Shown here piece after piece: positions 55,058 through 64,000 of a DNA stretch of 64,000 nt. The stretch is from contig CM048845.1 in NCBI GenBank assembly GCA_026545225.1, positions 55,776,033 through 55,840,032 on the forward strand. Direction: 5' to 3'. The notes beneath the pieces were generated by a model. It was given only the letters and a program-made list of their open reading frames with translations. It had not been told where the DNA came from and did no database searches. The DNA comes from Cornus controversa. Its lineage: Eukaryota; Streptophyta; Magnoliopsida; Cornales; Cornaceae. Numbering within the stretch: the stretch's first letter is position 1; the number at the start of each line of letters is the position of its first letter. A program made the translations under genes and the position numbers.

Positions 55058-55522
55058 TTTTATTTTTAAATTGGGTTAGTACTATTATATAAATAGTGCA
55101 GATGATTATAAAATAGAAGAACATTTAAATTACATTAACTACATATCATGGCTGGTTGGTTGAGATAAAATAAAAAATAATGGCAGATTAAATCACCATT
55201 TCAAGAATTGTCTTATTCAATGGACGGTCACTGATACAACAAATGAACTATATAATGGTTGCCTGGTTGGGTGAGTTGAACTCTACAATGACCCTTGCGC
55301 TTATGTTCAAATTTAAAAAGTCTTATCATCTCTCTTCTGCTCTCTTGCAGACTATTTTAATATTGCGTTTGGAGCATGAAATCGGTGATTTGTGAATTTG
55401 AATGAAATTCCAAGCATAAAAATAATAGCATATTTCACTATCATACAAAGGTTATATTAGTAGCTCATATTTTATGGACGTAATGAATGAAGTTGACATA
55501 TGAACAATAAATGAGATTTTTA
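55058..55522. other. No gene seen
   Basis: AT-rich unique-looking sequence. No long frame, repeat or element end was recognised. Confidence 0.5.
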
Positions 55523-56008
55523 GGCTTTGTTTGGATAAACAGGAGAGAAGAAAAGAAAAGAAATGATAACATTAGTTATGAGAGAGGAAAAAAAAAGGAT
55601 AACATGTATTTCTTATTTGGATAAATTATGATGGAAAAGAAAGAAAATGATAGCATTCTTGTTTAAAAAAGAAAAAGAAGAGAAAATAAAATAATTCATT
55701 TTAATCAATTTACTATGATACTCTTTTTGTATTTATATTACAAGATGGACTCAAATATCTTTAAACTTTATTCTTTATAATGTTAGGGATATTTTTGATA
55801 TTATAAAATATTTACTTATTCTTATCATTTCTTTCCAAATCTTTTCACTTTTGAAAGGATAAAAAATAAGAGATTTGAAGAGATACGCTATCCTTCCAAA
55901 TCTCCTATTATCCTTTCTTTTCTCTTACTAATAACAAATCAAACACAAAAAATACTATCCCTTTCTTTTGTTTCATTTCTTTTCAATTCCATCAATCCAA
56001 ATTAGCCC
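55523..56008. mobile_element. Tourist-like MITE
   Basis: The ends GGCTTTGTTTGGAT and ...CCAAATTAGCCC are imperfect inverted repeats, flanked by TTA on both sides (55520-55522, 56009-56011). That fits PIF/Harbinger-derived Tourist elements. The left arm is purine-rich and the right arm pyrimidine-rich, so inverted similarity extends inward. It is 486 bp and non-coding. Confidence 0.65.
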
Positions 56009-56460
56009 TTAAATTTGTAATCATTCGAATAGAAAAGAACATTTTTAGCAGGTGCACAAGGGAATTGCAAGGCAGTGACCCATCAAATATAAAATCAGAA
56101 GTGAATCTATCGATGAATGGACGACAAATTTAAGAAAGAAGAAATATATATATTAGGTGGTAGAATTAAGGAGATATTTTATCTGAACTCAGGGAATCAT
56201 AGGATGGAGACGCGCGAATAAAATAATCAAAATGACCTAATTTACTCCTTCACTACCCTCGTATGTGTCATTGTCAATTTACCTAATGCCCTTGGGTTAG
56301 AGGGACACTGCTAATTAAATTAAACAAAATGTGCCTTGTACTCCAATTTGATGGTGTCATTGTCGATTTTATTCTGCCAGCTTGTGTCTATTTCTTATAA
56401 ATCAGAGAAATGCACGGTGTTAGAGTAATGTTTGGTTCCGTTTTTAAAAATAGGAAAGAG
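56009..56460. other. No gene seen
   Basis: AT-rich sequence between two DNA transposons. No feature could be supported. Confidence 0.5.
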
Positions 56461-57116
56461 GGGCAAAATGCACTCACACCTCGTGAAGTTTGTCCTAAAA
56501 ACACTCATGTGGATAATTTGCTTAAATTTACACTCACACCCCTTGAGGTTTGAGTTGTGAATGCACACAACTCTTAACCATCATTCATCAATTAAAAAAT
56601 ACATTGATTTTGTACAAAATATCTTTTTTACCCCTCCACTAACTGAAAAGACCATATTGCCTCCAATTTTACATTTTCACTTTTACAAAAATGCCATTAC
56701 TTTAATTTTAACTTTCATTCAAATTTTGTAGTTACTGAGAACCAAAAAGAATCGAAGATAACAATTCAAGGAAAATGCTTTCATTAAGATATATTTTCTT
56801 TCTTTAATTTCTGGCATTTTATCTATAAGAAAATCATCCAAATAATAGAGCATTTTAATTTCTAGCATCCAAATAATTTCTAGCATTTTATTTAGAAAGG
56901 ACTTTTTTTTTTAAACGAAAAATGAAACTTTAAATAGGATCTAAAATAACAAATTCATAATAAGGCATTCACAATAATATAGAATAATAAACAATAAAAA
57001 AAAAACCCTACCAAGGAGACATAAATTATTTTAAAAAGAACACACCTAAGAAAATTACAGTAGAGCATCTATAGTTAAAGAAAACAAAGAACAAAAATTT
57101 AAAAGGATATGCCTCG

Positions 57117-57167
<51 letters not shown>

Positions 57168-57719
57168 TAAAAAAAAAAGCAACACTTTCAACCAAAATAA
57201 ACAAAATAAATCTATCCACACAATTGGATGGAAGCCAAAGATGGATAAAATTATTTAGTCTTCACCAAAGGTGAAGCCTAAGTCTTTCTATAAAATTTAC
57301 ACTATTCCATTTCAAGTAACAAGTATTGAACGTACTAATTCAATATTCAAAAAATTAAATTTCTAATACGTGTTCAGTTCAATACACAACTCTGACATGG
57401 ATCCTTCAGTATATCTAAGATAATAAAAATATGTTCCATTTACAACTTCTTAGATTAATGCAATAAATAGTTTGAGAATAGGAGAAATATGGACATGGTG
57501 CATTGTCATTATCATCCTTATTTAAAGGTCAATTTGGTCTTTTAAATTTATTTGATTTTTTAAATATAATATAGTTATTATATTGATGGGTAGCTTTGTA
57601 ATTTCACATGCTAGTTGGTGACACTGTACTGACAAGGGGTATGAGTGTAGGTTTAAATAAACTATGCATATGAGTGTCTTTCAGGAAAACCTCAGGAGGT
57701 GACATTATGCATTTTGCCC
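56461..57719. mobile_element. Terminal-inverted-repeat element, 1.26 kb
   Basis: The left end GGGCAAAATGCACTCACACC and the right end, which is nearly its complement (...GCATTTTGCCC), form terminal inverted repeats. They extend about 90 bases through matching cctga(g)gtttt, acactcat(a/g)tg and aaatttacactca(c/t)a blocks. There is no coding frame inside. A nine-base target duplication is not clear. MULE-like is my guess from the length of the TIR and the GGG start. A (TA)n run of about 42 bases lies at 57120-57161. Confidence 0.65.
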
Positions 57720-57968
57720 TAAAGATAGTTGTTAAAAAATAAAAAAATAAAAAACTGTTCTCAAATAACTATTTAAATAAAGAACAGAAAGGCTGATACA
57801 AGTTCCTTCATATGTTATCCAACGAGACCACCTAAGAACTGCAAGGTTTTGTTGTTGTTGTGTCACTTGTGTGGTATCATTTACGGGCATCTTTCACAAT
57901 TATATCTCCCAGGATTGCCACTTGTTATAATATTTTTCCTGTTAATGCATTTTATTTAAAGGAAAAAA

Positions 57969-58009
<41 letters not shown>

Positions 58010-58209
58010 TTTTACAACATATTTAAAAGGAATTATTCTCTCTATTAATATATATGTAACTATTCAAGGGTGTAGCCTAATAGTACTTTTTCACCTTCCA
58101 AAGTAAAAGGTTGAGGGTTCAAGTCTTCATAAGACCAGAGTGTGTATGCCAAACCAGAAAATTGATTACTTCTTCATTCTCTGTTCTTGGTTAGACACAC
58201 CCAAACTAA
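57720..58209. other. AT-rich spacer with TA microsatellite
   Basis: Contains (TA)n at about 57974-58004 and no convincing gene. The plus frame 57860-58048 translates the microsatellite. Confidence 0.5.
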
Positions 58210-58348
58210 CGACTCTAGAATTCTAGAAGAGAAATGGAGGGAGGAGGAATTTTAGAAAAATACTTTATTCAAAGTGCAACGACTCAAGAATTCGGGAAGA
58301 GAAATGGAGGGAGAAACACTAGAAAAATACTTCATTCCACTTCATTAA
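58210..58348. repeat. 70-bp direct duplication
   Basis: The segment starting cgactctagaattc at 58210 recurs at 58280 as cgactcaagaattc, followed in both by gggaagagaaatggaggga-like and agaaaaatactt segments. The two copies are about 85% alike. Confidence 0.8.
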
Positions 58349-58900
58349 AATGGGTATAATAGACACAACTTGGTCTTGTGACTTCATGAACTTGAACTCC
58401 ATTTCCTTCTTGGTTAAGTTTTTTCTAATGAAATGGAATATATTATCAATATGTTTGCTTCGATCATGAAATATCGTGTTCTTGGCCAATACAATTGTCG
58501 ATTTCTTGTCTACAAAAATGTCCATTGACTCTTCTTGTGACATATGTAATTCCTTCAACAAATTGTTTGACAAACACATGAAGTGACCAGAACATATTCC
58601 GCTTCACAATTTAAGAGTGAAACAATAGGTTGTTTTTCCACAAGTTCCTTAAATTTTTTGAAAATTTCATACACCTCCAATTTTTCTTTAAGAAAATACA
58701 TCCAAATTTTTTGGCTAAAATCATCAATGAATAGAAGAAAATAATTACTCTTACCAAATGATGATGGAGAAATTGGACCACAAACATTCGAATGAACAAG
58801 TTTTAGAGGTGTCATGACTCTTGTGGTAGCTTCATTTGGAATTTTTTTCCTTGATTGCTCTCCAATGAGACAGCTAACGAAAGGCAATATCCTTTCACCA
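58319..58900 (-). pseudogene. Copia CopA: integrase start fused to RNase H end
   Basis: The frame 58887-58555 begins with the end of the Gag-pre-integrase region (C-L-I-G-E-Q-S-R-K-K) and integrase (P-L-K-L-V-H-S-N-V-C-G-P-I, F-I-D-D-F-S). After V-E-K-Q-P it passes directly into C-E-A-E-Y-V, the RNase H catalytic block. It continues in 58579-58319 with L-L-K-E-L-H, V-D-K-K-S-T-I-V-L-A-K-N, H-I-D and the final K-S-Q-D-Q-V. Most of integrase and all of RT are gone, a deletion of about 2 kb relative to a full copia pol. Confidence 0.85.
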
Positions 58901-59340
58901 TCTTTTTCTTGTCCAACAATTCAAGTCCTCCAAAATTCAAGTGCTCTAGTCTCAAGTGCTCTAGCCACATCAGTTTTAATATTTAGCAAGAACATCTGAT
59001 TTTTTGTCATCAGAACTTTGGCAATCAAACATACAATAGAATTTCTTATCTAAAGACTACAATCCTTCACGAAAATAATGTAGCCTTTTTCAAAGAGTTG
59101 TCTCAAACTTAAAATATTATTTTTTATATTAGGCATATAATAAACATTAGAAATAAATTGATGTTTCCCATTCTTCAAACGAATCAATATTTTACCTCTC
59201 TCGCTTATCAGAATTTGTGATGAGTCTCCAAATGTCATGACCTTGCCATTTACTGATTCATCAAGATCAACAAACTTTTCTTTGCTACCACACATAATTG
59301 CTAGCACCGGTGTCAAGATACCACATGTTCTCTTCACTTA
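58901..59340 (-). pseudogene. Copia CopA protease and Gag-pre-integrase remnant
   Basis: 59337-59050 (minus) has a worn protease entry (M-C-G-S-K-E-K-F where the family has N-H-M-C-G after D-T-G-A-S; the catalytic D appears frameshifted), then G-K-V-M-T-F-G-D-S-S and N-N-I-L-S-L-x-Q-L, the usual copia wording. 58901-59049 has a worn Gag-pre-integrase stretch. Confidence 0.75.
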
Positions 59341-59399
59341 ACCTTTGTATGCAAACAAAAAAGTAGGCTTCACTACTTCATTAACATAATTAGCCTTTT

Positions 59400-60406
59400 C
59401 TTTAACATTGTTAGAAATATTTCTACATTTCGAAGCATAATGGTTGTACTTTTGACAATTGTAACATTGAGTTTGAGATTTTTCATACCTCTTTCTATAT
59501 AGTCTTGAGTTGTTTCCTTTTCCACACCCAGTTGTGAGTCATAGATTTTTTATTCATTGTTGATGGTGTGGTGACCAGTTCTTTCTCCTCTTCCTCTTCC
59601 TTGGCCACATACATTTCCACGTCCTTGACTGCTTTGGTTTCATCCATGTTTTTCATCTCTTTGTTTCAAAGAAAGCTTTGTTTGTAACGCTTGTTACAAA
59701 GACTCTTGTTTTTCCACCATCTTTTCTTCATGAGCTTGCAACGAGCCTATGAGTTGATCAATGGTCAGGGCAAACCCAGTGCACAAAGGTCCCCCCATTA
59801 TGGAGTCTGGGGAGGCTAAGATGTATGTAGTCTTACCTCTATATGTAGAGAGGGTGTTTCCATGTTTCAAACCCATGACCTCTAGGTTAAAATGGAGCAA
59901 CCTTACTATTGCATCGAGGCTCTCCCTCATGAGTTGATCAATGGTTATGGAATCCAAATCCTTCAATTCTTTAATGGCTACAATAACAAAGTTGAATTTG
60001 GGATCCAACGACTGAATGATCTTTTCAACGATCCTTGTATCCTTCAAGATGGTTACACCATATCTCCTTAGTTGATTTATAATGGCCAGGACCCTTAAAA
60101 AATAATCTGAAATTGATTCAGATTCTGTCATATTTAATTCTTTAAATTCACCTCGTAAAGTTTGGAGGCAAGCCTTCTTCACTTTATCAACTCCTTGGTA
60201 GGATTTTTGGAGAATCTCCCATCGTTGTTTTGTATTGGTTGTATTAGAACCTCTTTGTAGCATTTCATCATCCAAACATTAATGGATGGTCATAACCACC
60301 TTTTGGTCCTTCTTCCTCATGGCTTGTAACGTGTCTTTTTGTGCTTAAGACAAGTTATTTTATCTGAAATATTTTGATGTATTTCTCACCATTTCCATTG
60401 ATCTGC
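59400..60406 (-). pseudogene. Copia CopA gag, split by an Au SINE
   Basis: 60275-59694 carries the UBN2-type Gag core: [36 protein letters not shown]. Upstream (60276-60406) the Gag N-terminus continues in other frames. Beyond the SINE, a C-x2-C-x4-H-x4-C knuckle is found near 59430-59470. The SINE at 59766-59928 adds codons and a stop. Gag is cut at 60406 by the LTR of CopB. Confidence 0.82.
59766..59928 (-). mobile_element. Au-type SINE in copia gag
   Basis: 163 bp flanked by perfect 17-base duplications ATGAGTTGATCAATGGT (59749-59765, 59929-59945). On minus it starts GAGGGAGAGCCTCG, has an A-box-like stretch (GATGCAATAGT) and a B box (GGGTTTGAAAC near 59870), then the GGTAAGACTACATACATC and TTTGTGCACTGGGTT-type body of plant Au SINEs. 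It is tRNA-derived, transcribed by RNA polymerase III and copied by LINE enzymes. Confidence 0.9.
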
Positions 60407-60622
60407 TGTAAAATATTTATACATTATGAATACACAAAGAAACCCTCAATCTAATATATTGTTACAAAGAATCAAATTCAAAAAGAAATTATTTACGAAA
60501 CTCAATAAGGAGAGCTACTATCATGCCTTCAATGATAGGTCATTTACACAATCAAGGAGAGCTATTGTCGTGGCTATTGTCATAGCTTGAATGATGGGTT
60601 AGTTATACAATTATGTTTATCA
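60407..60622 (-). mobile_element. Short LTR of copia CopB (3' LTR)
   Basis: TGTAAAATATTT...GTTTATCA, 216 bp. On minus it follows the end of RNase H and a GCGAGGGTG purine tract, as a 3' LTR should. It sits inside CopA gag. No partner LTR is in the window. Confidence 0.6.
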
Positions 60623-61480
60623 CACCCTCGCAAGCTAATGGGTTGAGAGCGGACCATAAACTTGAATTTCAATACTTGATACAAAGTTGATGAAAGAACT
60701 TTTGTGAACAGATCTGCAACTTGATCAACCATGCTAATGTAAGAGATAATAAGCTCATTTCAAACTACATTTCATGCACATAATGGTGATCAGCTTCAAA
60801 GTGTTTTTATTTTTCCATGAAATATTATATTAGAGGTGATCATAGAAATTGAACAAACATTGTCACACCAAATAAGTGGAGCTTTGGGAAGAAAAATGTG
60901 AAAATCCTGTAAAAGTTATCTTAGCCAAGAAATTTCTGCTATTGTGTGTGCAAGTTGCTGATATTCAACTTCTGTGCTAGAGCAAGATATAGTAGGTTGT
61001 TTCTTGGAACTCCATGAAATAAGATTAGGACCAAGATATAGACAATAGCCTCTGATGGATCTTCTATTTGTAGGACAGCATGCATAATTGGCATCTGAAT
61101 AAGCTTCCAATTTTAAATCACCTGACGTGAAGAGTAATCCTTTATTGATTGTGCCTTTAATGTATCAGAGAATTTGTTTAACAGCTATCCAATGAACATT
61201 AGTTGGGGGATGCATAAATTGGCAAACTTGATTCACCACATATGCTAAATCAGGATGAGTGATTTTGAGATATTGCAACGCACCAACAACACTCCGATAT
61301 TCTATTGGATCATCAAGAAACTCACCGTCATATGGCTCTAGCTTTTTGCCACTAACAGATGGATTACTATATGGCTTAGCATTCTCCATCTGAACATGCT
61401 TCAACAGATCAATAACATATTTGGTTTGAGTAAGATAGATACCTTCCTTAGTGTAGTCAGCCTATAATCTAAGAAAATAA
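60623..61480 (-). pseudogene. Copia CopB RT end and RNase H
   Basis: 61404-61165 shows the RT end (Y-S-N-P-S-V, Y-R-S-V-V-G-A-L-Q-Y-L, P-D-L-A-Y-V-V-N) and 61110-60916 RNase H (Y-S-D-A-N-Y-A, R-R-S-I-R-G-Y-C, L-I-S-W-S-S-K-K-Q, S-S-T-E-V-E-Y). From 60915 to 60625 a worn end with D-Q-V-A-D-L-F-T-K follows. Near 61450-61480 the L-H-Y-F-L block continues into the solo LTR insertion. Stops between frames; only the last third of pol is present. Confidence 0.85.
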
Positions 61481-61486
61481 TGTAAT

Positions 61487-62080
61487 TGTACACACAAATT
61501 TTGTGTCCAAAAATCTAGGAACGAAAATTAGTAACAAATAATCAATTTTATTAATTTAAGAAAATGGGTACAATTCTCTGTGAATCTTTACAAAAGAAAG
61601 ATAAATTCCTCTGATTCGATCTCCTTGATGATCCGGCTTCAAGGGCTGCTAGAGCTTGATCTTGAATTGGATTGTTGAGAGTTCTCTTCAAGTGTTTGTT
61701 ATTGGAGAAAACCGGTTTGAATTTGTTATCGAGGGCTGAAGAAGCGTGATCTCGAACAGTCTTGTTGATAATTCTTTGAATTTATTGAATCGTGGAGGAA
61801 GAACGATACGACTTTGAATGTGCTTATTGTTGTTCTTCTTCAAAGCGTTGAAGGTTAGATGAAATTATGTCTTTAGAGTTTCAAGTGTTGATTGAAGGCA
61901 GAGTCTAGCAGAGCTTCAATATTCTATCAGAGTCTCCTCCTCTCTCTTCACCCTCTACCTCTATTTATAGGCTTTTTGGTGGGGTAGATTTGTAACTTCT
62001 TTTTCTTTTGATATTTATCCTATAATTATCCTTTATGATAATTGTGATAATTATCCAATATATACATAATAATTATGTTT

Positions 62081-62117
<37 letters not shown>

Positions 62118-62286
62118 TCCATTTAACCAATTTTCAAGTGGGCTTAGACATTTTTAGACAATTTGGATCAGCCCATGACTCATTTTTTTTGTGGTGGGTC
62201 TAGGGTTTAGATTATCTGACTCATTGGGCCACATTCCAAAGTTGGCTAAACTAAAGATAAACCCAAATTATATTTTGGGTCCATCA
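61487..62286 (-). mobile_element. 800-bp solo LTR in CopB
   Basis: TGTACACAC...CCATCA flanked by TGTAAT on both sides (61481-61486, 62287-62292). On minus a textbook promoter CCTATAAATAGAGG lies near 61963-61976, followed by a GA-rich leader. The copia reading resumes for a short way after the right flank. (TA)n lies at about 62082-62112. The six-base target duplication is one longer than usual for copia/gypsy, or five plus a chance match. Confidence 0.75.
61963..61976 (-). promoter_or_regulatory. TATA box of the 800-bp solo LTR
   Basis: CCTATAAATAGAGG on minus is a consensus plant TATA context. Transcription would run leftward, antisense to nothing known and co-oriented with the copia remnants. 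Confidence 0.65.
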
Positions 62287-62292
62287 TGTAAT

Positions 62293-62408
62293 TTTTGAAT
62301 ACCTACGAATTGCCCTTACTTCAAGTCTCGCGCTATATTGATCTTGTCACGTATCTAAAGCGGGACTTGAAGTATTTAATTTTCGCAAAGTTTTTTTTTC
62401 TTGCGAAA
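62293..62408 (-). other. CopB remainder and spacer
   Basis: The first 30-40 bases may continue CopB RT on minus; after that the similarity fades and no feature is visible. Confidence 0.35.
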
Positions 62409-62740
62409 ATTCAATTGCAAAGAGGATATATTCTTTGTCAAGTTGAATTAGAGTCTTGAAAACCTTATTGCAAATAGGACTTTTTCCTTGTCCAAGTGGA
62501 ATTGAAGACTTGAGGATCCTATTGCAAATAGGATTTTTTTTTCTCTGTTCAAATTGATATGGAGTCTTGAAAACCGTATTGCAAATAAGATTTTTTTCCT
62601 TATTCAATAGGAATTGAAGACTTGAGGATCCTATTGCAAATAGGATTTTTTTGTTGTCCAATTTGAAATAGGATTTCATGTTTTCCATGTTCAAACGGAA
62701 TTGAAGTCATGAAAATTCACTGGCAAATAGGATTAATGCA
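62409..62740. repeat. 56-bp tandem repeat with alternating A and B units
   Basis: Units starting attgcaaatagg lie near 62409, 62465, 62521, 62578 and 62633, plus a partial unit. Odd and even copies differ in their ends (gagtcttgaaaacc versus gaagacttgaggatcct), so a two-unit block of about 112 bases was duplicated. The minus frame 62694-62347 only reads the repeat. Confidence 0.85.
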
Positions 62741-62826
62741 CACCTATATATATATAACATACGCTCTAGACTCTTCACATCAGAGATAATTGAGAGAAAT
62801 CCCATGAACTCTAGCAACGGTAAGCT
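62741..62826 (+). promoter_or_regulatory. Promoter-like stretch with ATG and splice donor
   Basis: A TATA run (tatatatataac near 62745-62757) is followed about 45 bases on by ATGAACTCTAGCAACG and GTAAGC, a good splice donor. It could be the first exon of a gene or of an element leading into a pyrimidine-rich intron, but no downstream exon was recognised. Confidence 0.3.
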
Positions 62827-63299
62827 CTTCTTTTTTTTTTTTTTTCTTTCTTTGTTCTTTCTTTCTCTCCCTACTGCCACTACTTTCTTCTTCTTCTTTT
62901 TTCCCTTTTTTTTTCTTTCCCCTTTTTTTTTCTTCTTCTTCTTCTTTTTTTTCTTACTTCTTCATTTTTTCACACTACTGCCTTCTCTCTATTCTTTTTT
63001 TTTCTTTTTTCTTTCTCTCTATTCTTATCTTTTTTTCCCTTCTTTATTTCTCTTCTTCTTTTTTTTTCCTTCTTTATTTCTCTTCTTCTTTTCTTTTTTC
63101 CTATCCTTTTTTTTTCTTTCTCTGTTACTACTGCCACTGCTTTCTTCTTCTTATTCTTCTTCTTTTTTTCCTTCTTCTTTCTTTCTCTCTTTTTTTTTTC
63201 TCTCTCTCCTACCTCCTGCTTCACGCGACTTACTCTTTTTTTTTCTTCATTCCCACTCTCTTTTTTCTGCTTTGTCTTCTTTTCCTTCTCTTTTCCTTT
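62827..63299. repeat. Long polypyrimidine tract (about 470 bp)
   Basis: Almost only T and C on plus (A and G on minus), with rare interruptions such as ctactgccact near 62870 and 63126 and tcacgcga near 63220. The frame 62804-63301, rich in F, S and L, is a composition artefact, as is its minus counterpart rich in K and E. A partial internal repeat (ttcttatttctc... blocks near 63020-63095) is visible. Confidence 0.85.
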
Positions 63300-63540
63300 G
63301 ATGTGGAAGAGGATGTGTAAAAAAATTAAGTTTCTTTTTTGGTTCTTGGTAGATTTGAACACAAGATCTCATGAGGAAACATTGTAGCACCACACCATCT
63401 CTGCGACACAACTCTATGTATTATAAACCCTTGGAATATAATATAACATACAACTGAACTTCGAAAAGCACACTTTTTTTAACAACTTTGCCTTCCATGA
63501 TTAGTATTAACCAACTTTTTTTTTTCAGATCAGTTTTTAC
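63300..63540. other. No gene seen; weak tRNA-like motif
   Basis: On minus near 63340-63415 there is a B-box-like GTGTTCAAATC with an upstream GATGGTGTGGTGC, as in tRNA-derived SINE heads. No tail or target duplication could be defined. Confidence 0.3.
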
Positions 63541-64000
63541 TTGTGGGCTCTGCTCAAGTTTTGTATTGCCTCTAGAATATCGTACAAATCCATTGAACCT
63601 ATTGAAGAAGACAACTTTACGCGAGTCACTCAACTCTTCTCTTGTAACTTCAAATTTTTTTTTTGGTCAATTCTTGAAGGTCAAATCACTTCTCTTAGAA
63701 TATGGAGTTTTAGATGTCATTCATTAGTCCCTTCGGGGTCCCTTAGTGCCCTTCGGGGTCACTTTAATGTCCCTTCGGGGTCCTTTGGTGCACTTCGGTG
63801 TCACTTTATTGTTCCTTCGGGGTCCCTTAGTGCCCTTCTGAGTCACTTTATCGTCGCTTCAAGGTCCCTTAGTGCACTTCGGTGTCACTTTACTATCCTT
63901 TTGGGGTCCCTTTGTGCACTTGGGTGTCATTTTATTGTCCCTTCCGCGGCAGGACAAGTCACCACAATGCGGCAGATGTCATCAATATCTTGGCGGTAGG
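63541..64000 (+). other. Open frame carrying the 42-bp repeat, running off the window
   Basis: 152 codons from the first ATG, still open at the edge. The first 60 residues resemble nothing I know; the rest reads the 42-bp tandem repeat as 14-residue units of the type H-F-x-V-P-S-G-S-x-x-A-L-x-C. Since 42 is a multiple of three the frame is kept open by the repeat itself, which is poor evidence for a protein. No promoter or splice site supports it. Confidence 0.25.
63718..63945. repeat. 42-bp tandem repeat at right edge
   Basis: Units start at 63718, 63760, 63802, 63844, 63886 and 63928, exactly 42 bases apart. Each contains gtccc(t)ttcggggtcc and gtgc(a/c)cttcgg(t/g)gt. Half-unit similarity (about 21 bases) is also visible. 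Variation between units is 10-25%. Confidence 0.9.

Noticed and set aside
62804..63301. 165-codon F/S/L-rich frame as a membrane protein
   Set aside because: Pure translation of a polypyrimidine tract; the opposite strand is also open.
63340..63415. A second tRNA-derived SINE on minus
   Set aside because: Only a B-box-like and a weak A-box-like motif; no body, tail or target duplication could be matched.

Overview
This window is a TE graveyard from an angiosperm nuclear genome, probably a eudicot with a large repeat-rich genome. I see no intact host gene, no rRNA or tRNA gene and no CRISPR. The plant assignment rests on Athila, chromovirus (Tekay/Del-like) and Tat-type Ty3/gypsy elements, plant L1 and Ty1/copia remnants, a full-length Au-type SINE, a Tourist-like MITE and a MULE-like foldback element. 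The species cannot be named from this. Almost all elements are transcribed from the minus strand.

Layout from left to right. 1-3702: the gag end and a 2.7-kb LTR of a Ty3/gypsy element (E0). 3731-4567 and 11487-11735: a tandem array of a TRIM-like mini-retrotransposon with four ~165-bp LTRs. It is split exactly at its primer-binding site by a one-LTR chromovirus (Tek1: LTR 4568-8131, decayed pol/gag 8132-11486). 11740-12877 and 37121-37715: the two halves of a second chromovirus pol (Tek2). The cut lies inside RNase H and was made by the Athila-like element AthA (12883-37115; LTRs 12883-14395 and 35602-37115; duplicated target ACCTA). AthA was itself hit by a second Athila-like element, AthB (17629-30658; LTRs of 1425 bp; duplicated target GAGTT). 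The nesting is therefore AthB in AthA in Tek2, and LTR divergence (about 0.2% for AthB, about 1.7% for AthA, by eye) agrees with that order.

AthB is the best-preserved element. It has a tRNA-Asp primer site, gag, a full-length protease/RT/RNase H/integrase reading frame, a downstream ORF3 and matching LTRs. An in-frame TAA separates gag from pol. AthA lost its integrase by internal deletion. Both carry an ORF3 of the putative plant transposon protein type between pol and the 3' LTR. Both also carry clusters of GATC-centred dyad repeats in the spacer between pol and ORF3; AthB repeats its cluster in the LTR, upstream of the likely TATA box.

37716-39323 is a truncated LTR of Tek2. 39325-40240 is a broken, intron-containing plus-strand gene that probably belongs to the Tat element on its right as an antisense extra ORF. 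40284-46939 is an L1-type LINE with a 16-bp target duplication, holding a solo AthA-type LTR (45268-46774). 47060-53775 is a decayed Tat-type element with a 3' UTR minisatellite and a 5' LTR.

53845-55057 is an almost completely palindromic foldback element. 55523-56008 is a Tourist-like MITE and 56461-57719 another terminal-inverted-repeat element. 58319-60406 is a copia element with a fused integrase/RNase H remnant and an Au SINE in gag. 60407-62335 is a second copia fragment holding an 800-bp solo LTR. The right edge (62409-64000) has a 56-bp repeat, a long polypyrimidine tract and a 42-bp in-frame repeat.
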